Positions 15,470-17,143 of a stretch of DNA of 17,143 nt are shown here, piece after piece (position 1 is the stretch's first letter; each line of letters starts with the position of its first letter). Below the pieces are notes generated by a model. The model was not told the DNA's origin, ran no database searches, and was given only the letters and a program-made list of their open reading frames with translations. The DNA comes from Proteiniphilum sp. UBA5267 (GTDB lineage Bacteria; Bacteroidota; Bacteroidia; Bacteroidales; Dysgonomonadaceae), in contig DHTF01000060.1 of assembly GCA_002411515.1 (NCBI GenBank), positions 43,128 through 60,270 on the forward strand. The letters run 5' to 3'. Position numbers and translations under genes: made by a program.

Positions 15470-15498
15470 CGTTTTCGCAAAGTTTTTTCCTATCTTCG
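15468..15498 (+). promoter_or_regulatory. Predicted promoter of the xerC-like gene (TTCG variant)
   Basis: TATCTTCG (15491-15498) is a one-base variant of TAnnTTTG, and TTCG (15468-15471) is the matching variant of the TTTG -33 box at exactly 19 bp. Transcription would start roughly 25 bp before the ATG at 15531, which favours that start over the TTG at 15513. Confidence 0.6.
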
Positions 15499-15530
15499 CC
15501 CTACCAGAGAGATTGATCTGGCTGCTGGGT

Positions 15531-16421
15531 ATGTGGAAGGAAAAATTCATACAATATCTCCGTTACGAGAGGAACTACTCCTCTCAAACGGAGATATCTT
15601 ATTTAAAAGACCTTACCCAATTTCAAGAATTTGTAATCGCAGAGTGCGGGGCCATTGATTGGAAGGAGATCGACAGCGATCTCATTCGTTTTTGGATAAG
15701 CCGACTGATGGAAGAGGGAATGAAAGCACGGTCTGTAAATAGGAAACTGAGCGCCCTCAAATCATTCTTTCGCTATCTGAAGAAAAATGATGTGATCCTG
15801 CAGAATCCTGCCGAACAAGTGTCGGGACCTAAAATTACCAAAAGACTCCCCACCTTTGTAAACAATGATGATCTGAACAAAGTGATTGACGACCCCTTTG
15901 CCTTCGACAATGATTTCCGCGGCCATCGGGACCGCTTCCTCATTGAGTTGTTCTATCTTACCGGTATGCGACAGGCAGAACTTATTTCACTCAAGGACAG
16001 CGACATCGACTTCACATACAATACCTTGCGCGTGACGGGGAAACGGAACAAGCAACGTCTCATTCCCTTCTCCGACGAAACGAAAGAAAAACTGGAACAC
16101 TACATCGAAAAAAGGAACCAAGAAATAGCAAATAAATCGCCCTTCCTCTTTGTCAAGGAAGACGGAGATCCCTTATACCCTAAACTGGTTTATCGTGTCA
16201 TACACAACCATCTGAACAGCATTTCCACCCTGTCGAAAAAAAGTCCTCACGTGCTACGCCACTCTTTCGCCACCGGGATGCTGAACAATGGAGCAGAGAT
16301 AAATGCGGTAAAAGAGCTCCTCGGACATTCCAGCTTGGCATCGACCGAGATCTATACGCATGTCACATTTGAAGAATTGAAAAAAGCTTATCACAACGCT
16401 CATCCAAGAGCAAAAAAATGA
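15531..16421 (+). CDS. xerC: Tyrosine recombinase, XerC/XerD type
   Basis: XerC/D recombinases resolve chromosome dimers at dif during cell division. I use the ATG at 15531 (296 residues, MWKEKFIQYLRYERNYS); a TTG 18 bp upstream is in frame but lies too close to the predicted transcription start. An N-terminal SAM-like core-binding domain (about 1-90) is followed by the catalytic domain. All active-site residues are visible: Arg147 in GMRQAEL, Lys171 in TGKRNKQ, His240 and Arg243 in HVLRHSF, His266 in LLGHSS and the nucleophile Tyr275 in EIYTHV. Length and uninterrupted motifs fit Xer rather than a phage integrase, and the setting is housekeeping. Whether it is XerC or XerD cannot be settled here. 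The stop lies 12 bp before hpf, so they are probably co-transcribed. Confidence 0.9.
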   Translation: MWKEKFIQYLRYERNYSSQTEISYLKDLTQFQEFVIAECGAIDWKEIDSDLIRFWISRLMEEGMKARSVNRKLSALKSFFRYLKKNDVILQNPAEQVSGPKITKRLPTFVNNDDLNKVIDDPFAFDNDFRGHRDRFLIELFYLTGMRQAELISLKDSDIDFTYNTLRVTGKRNKQRLIPFSDETKEKLEHYIEKRNQEIANKSPFLFVKEDGDPLYPKLVYRVIHNHLNSISTLSKKSPHVLRHSFATGMLNNGAEINAVKELLGHSSLASTEIYTHVTFEELKKAYHNAHPRAKK

Positions 16422-16427
16422 AGGAGG
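16422..16427 (+). promoter_or_regulatory. Strong Shine-Dalgarno sequence for hpf
   Basis: AGGAGG lies 6 bases before the hpf ATG, immediately after the xerC-like stop codon. This full-strength SD is exceptional here: the other starts in the window are preceded by A/T-rich sequence without an SD. It fixes the hpf start firmly. Confidence 0.85.
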
Positions 16428-16433
16428 AATAGT

Positions 16434-16730
16434 ATGGAACTGACAATTCAATCTGTAAACTTTGACGCTACTGAACAACTACAAGCATTCGTAGAGAAAA
16501 AAATGAAGAAACTGGAACGATTTTCTGAAGATATCATTCTCTCGGAGGTCATTCTCAAAGTAGTGAAACCTGAGACCGCAAACAACAAAGAAGCAGCGGT
16601 AAAATTAAATCTTAGACACAGTGAAGCTTTTGCCAGCAAAACAGCCGACACATTTGAGGAAGCCATTGATCTGTGTATGATGGCACTTGAAAAGCAGATA
16701 CTCAAGACCAAAGAAAAAAAGGAAAGATAA
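16434..16730 (+). CDS. hpf: Ribosome hibernation-promoting factor (HPF/RaiA, short form)
   Basis: HPF binds the 30S decoding region in stationary phase or stress and inactivates or protects ribosomes. The 98-residue product has the beta-alpha-beta-beta-beta-alpha pattern of the family: MELTIQSVNFDATEQLQAFVEKKMKKLERF, a central strand region with ILSEVILKVVK, and a terminal helix AIDLCMMALEKQILKTKEKK. It is a short-form protein with no C-terminal dimerisation domain, so 100S formation might need a partner or not occur. It is preceded by an AGGAGG SD and lies in the same direction as rpsU and the xerC-like gene. A promoter for the tRNA cluster follows 25 bp after its stop. Confidence 0.93.
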   Translation: MELTIQSVNFDATEQLQAFVEKKMKKLERFSEDIILSEVILKVVKPETANNKEAAVKLNLRHSEAFASKTADTFEEAIDLCMMALEKQILKTKEKKER

Positions 16731-16754
16731 CGGCTAAAATATTAAAGGAAATGT

Positions 16755-16785
16755 TTTGGCATCAAAAAAAATATCACTACCTTTG
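16755..16785 (+). promoter_or_regulatory. Promoter of the tRNA operon (perfect Bacteroidota consensus)
   Basis: TTTG (16755-16758), a 19-bp spacer, then TACCTTTG (16778-16785): every consensus position of TTTG-N19-TAnnTTTG is met. It lies about 50 bp before tRNA-Thr and probably drives the whole tRNA cluster. Confidence 0.88.
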
Positions 16786-16835
16786 CGACCGTTTCTCTCC
16801 ATCCAAGGAGGGAAGCGGTTAATTTCAAGATATAA

Positions 16836-16909
16836 GCCTCTTTAGCTCAGTTGGCCAGAGCACGTGATTTGTAATCTCGGGGTCGTTGGTTCGAATCCGA
16901 CAAGAGGCT
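16836..16909 (+). tRNA. tRNA-Thr (anticodon TGT)
   Basis: The acceptor stem GCCTCTT (16836-16842) pairs with AAGAGGC (16902-16908), followed by discriminator T. The D-arm GCTC/GAGC and a T-arm with GGTTCGAATCC are present. The anticodon loop TTTGTAA (16868-16874) places TGT as anticodon. One T-T mismatch occurs in the anticodon stem (16865 with 16877). CCA is not encoded. Confidence 0.95.
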
Positions 16910-16917
16910 CAAAAAAA

Positions 16918-17000
16918 GGGCAGTTACCAGAGTGGCCAAATGGGGCTGACTGTAACTCAGCTGGCTTACGCCTTCGGTGGTTCGAATCCATCACTGCCCA
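16918..17000 (+). tRNA. tRNA-Tyr (anticodon GTA)
   Basis: The acceptor stem GGGCAGT (16918-16924) pairs with ACTGCCC (16993-16999), discriminator A at 17000. The anticodon stem GCTGA/TCAGC holds loop CTGTAAC with anticodon GTA. A long variable arm (class II) precedes the T-arm GGTTCGAATCC. The bases after the discriminator happen to read CCA (17001-17003). Confidence 0.95.
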
Positions 17001-17004
17001 CCAC

Positions 17005-17095
17005 TCAATGTGCCAATTATTCAATGTGCAAATATGCCAATGAATAAATGAATATGCCAATTGGCACATTGGAAAATTAGTCGCATTGGCATATT
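17005..17095. repeat. Direct and inverted repeat array in the tRNA-Tyr/tRNA-Gly spacer
   Basis: CAATGTGC occurs at 17006-17013 and 17022-17029, with its reverse complement at 17064-17071. AATATGCCAAT occurs at 17031-17041 and 17051-17061, with its exact reverse complement at 17085-17095. The transcript can fold into alternative stems between the two tRNAs. No coding potential is apparent. Confidence 0.85.
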
Positions 17096-17101
17096 GAAAT
17101 T

Positions 17102-17143
17102 GCGGAAGTAGCTCAGTCGATAGAGCATTAGCCTTCCAAGCTG
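17102..17143 (+). tRNA. tRNA-Gly (anticodon TCC), 3' end cut by the window
   Basis: The sequence starts GCGGAAG, has the D-arm GCTC/GAGC, and reaches the anticodon loop CTTCCAA (17133-17139) with anticodon TCC. The 3' half lies outside the window. The order Thr-Tyr-Gly is the usual one ahead of tuf in Bacteroidota, so another tRNA-Thr and tuf are expected next. Confidence 0.9.

Noticed and set aside
15513..15530. TTG start giving the xerC-like protein six more residues
   Set aside because: The ATG at 15531 yields the normal Xer N-terminus, and the TTG would lie only about 8 bases from the predicted transcription start.
15513..16421. The tyrosine recombinase as a mobile-element integrase
   Set aside because: Its length, intact Xer-like motifs and place between rpsU and hpf, a common Bacteroidota arrangement, point to a housekeeping recombinase; no cargo or direct-repeat boundary is seen.
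16865..16877. tRNA-Thr as a pseudogene because of the T-T mismatch in the anticodon stem
   Set aside because: All other stems pair well, the loop and anticodon are normal, and a perfect promoter precedes it; one internal mismatch is tolerated.
16842..17069. A 75-codon minus-strand frame over the tRNA genes
   Set aside because: It is antisense to two tRNA genes. Its residues WAVMDSNHRRRKPAELQS and GFEPTTPRLQ are well-known spurious translations of tRNA loci.

Overview
The window looks like a chromosomal, mostly housekeeping segment of a Bacteroidota genome, most likely order Bacteroidales (Dysgonomonadaceae or Porphyromonadaceae-like; the rank is inferred). The grounds are gene content (DUF4835 beside recN, a PorE-like type IX secretion protein, DUF4301, a TatA/TatC pair without TatB), at least seven matches to the Bacteroidota promoter -7 box TAnnTTTG, the general lack of Shine-Dalgarno (SD) sequences, and the block rpsU - xerC-like - hpf - tRNA-Thr-Tyr-Gly, which in this phylum commonly precedes tuf. 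I see no mobile element, phage or CRISPR array.

Layout. 1-648: 3' end of an endonuclease/exonuclease/phosphatase-family gene. 748-1902: tatA and tatC, forming a minimal Tat export system. 1915-9698: a long minus-strand block, read right to left as DUF4301, porE-like OmpA lipoprotein, DUF4835, recN, rlmB, ridA, yccF. Spacing and promoter boxes suggest one unit from DUF4301 into porE, with a terminator hairpin at the porE start, and a second from DUF4835 through recN and rlmB to ridA-yccF. 10008-11918: dnaK, divergent from DUF4301, with a strong terminator. 12096-13520: a secreted sialate O-acetylesterase-type SGNH hydrolase with its own promoter and terminator. 13838-14932: a nitronate monooxygenase-like flavoprotein. 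15186-16730: rpsU (bS21), a XerC/D-type recombinase and hpf. 16836-17143: tRNA genes, the last one cut by the window end.

How the genes connect. The PorE-like protein and DUF4835 both point to type IX secretion or the outer-membrane/peptidoglycan interface. rpsU, hpf and rlmB concern the ribosome. rpsU matters especially because bS21 helps hide the anti-SD in Bacteroidota ribosomes, yet the two strongest SD sequences I found in this window belong to the rpsU leader and to hpf, two genes downstream.

I do not find a clear new multi-gene system. The signals most worth following are regulatory: the anti-SD-complementary 5' leader of rpsU, the SD on hpf, mutually exclusive hairpins between rpsU and xerC, a terminator hairpin containing the apparent TTG start of porE, and an inverted/direct repeat array in a tRNA spacer.
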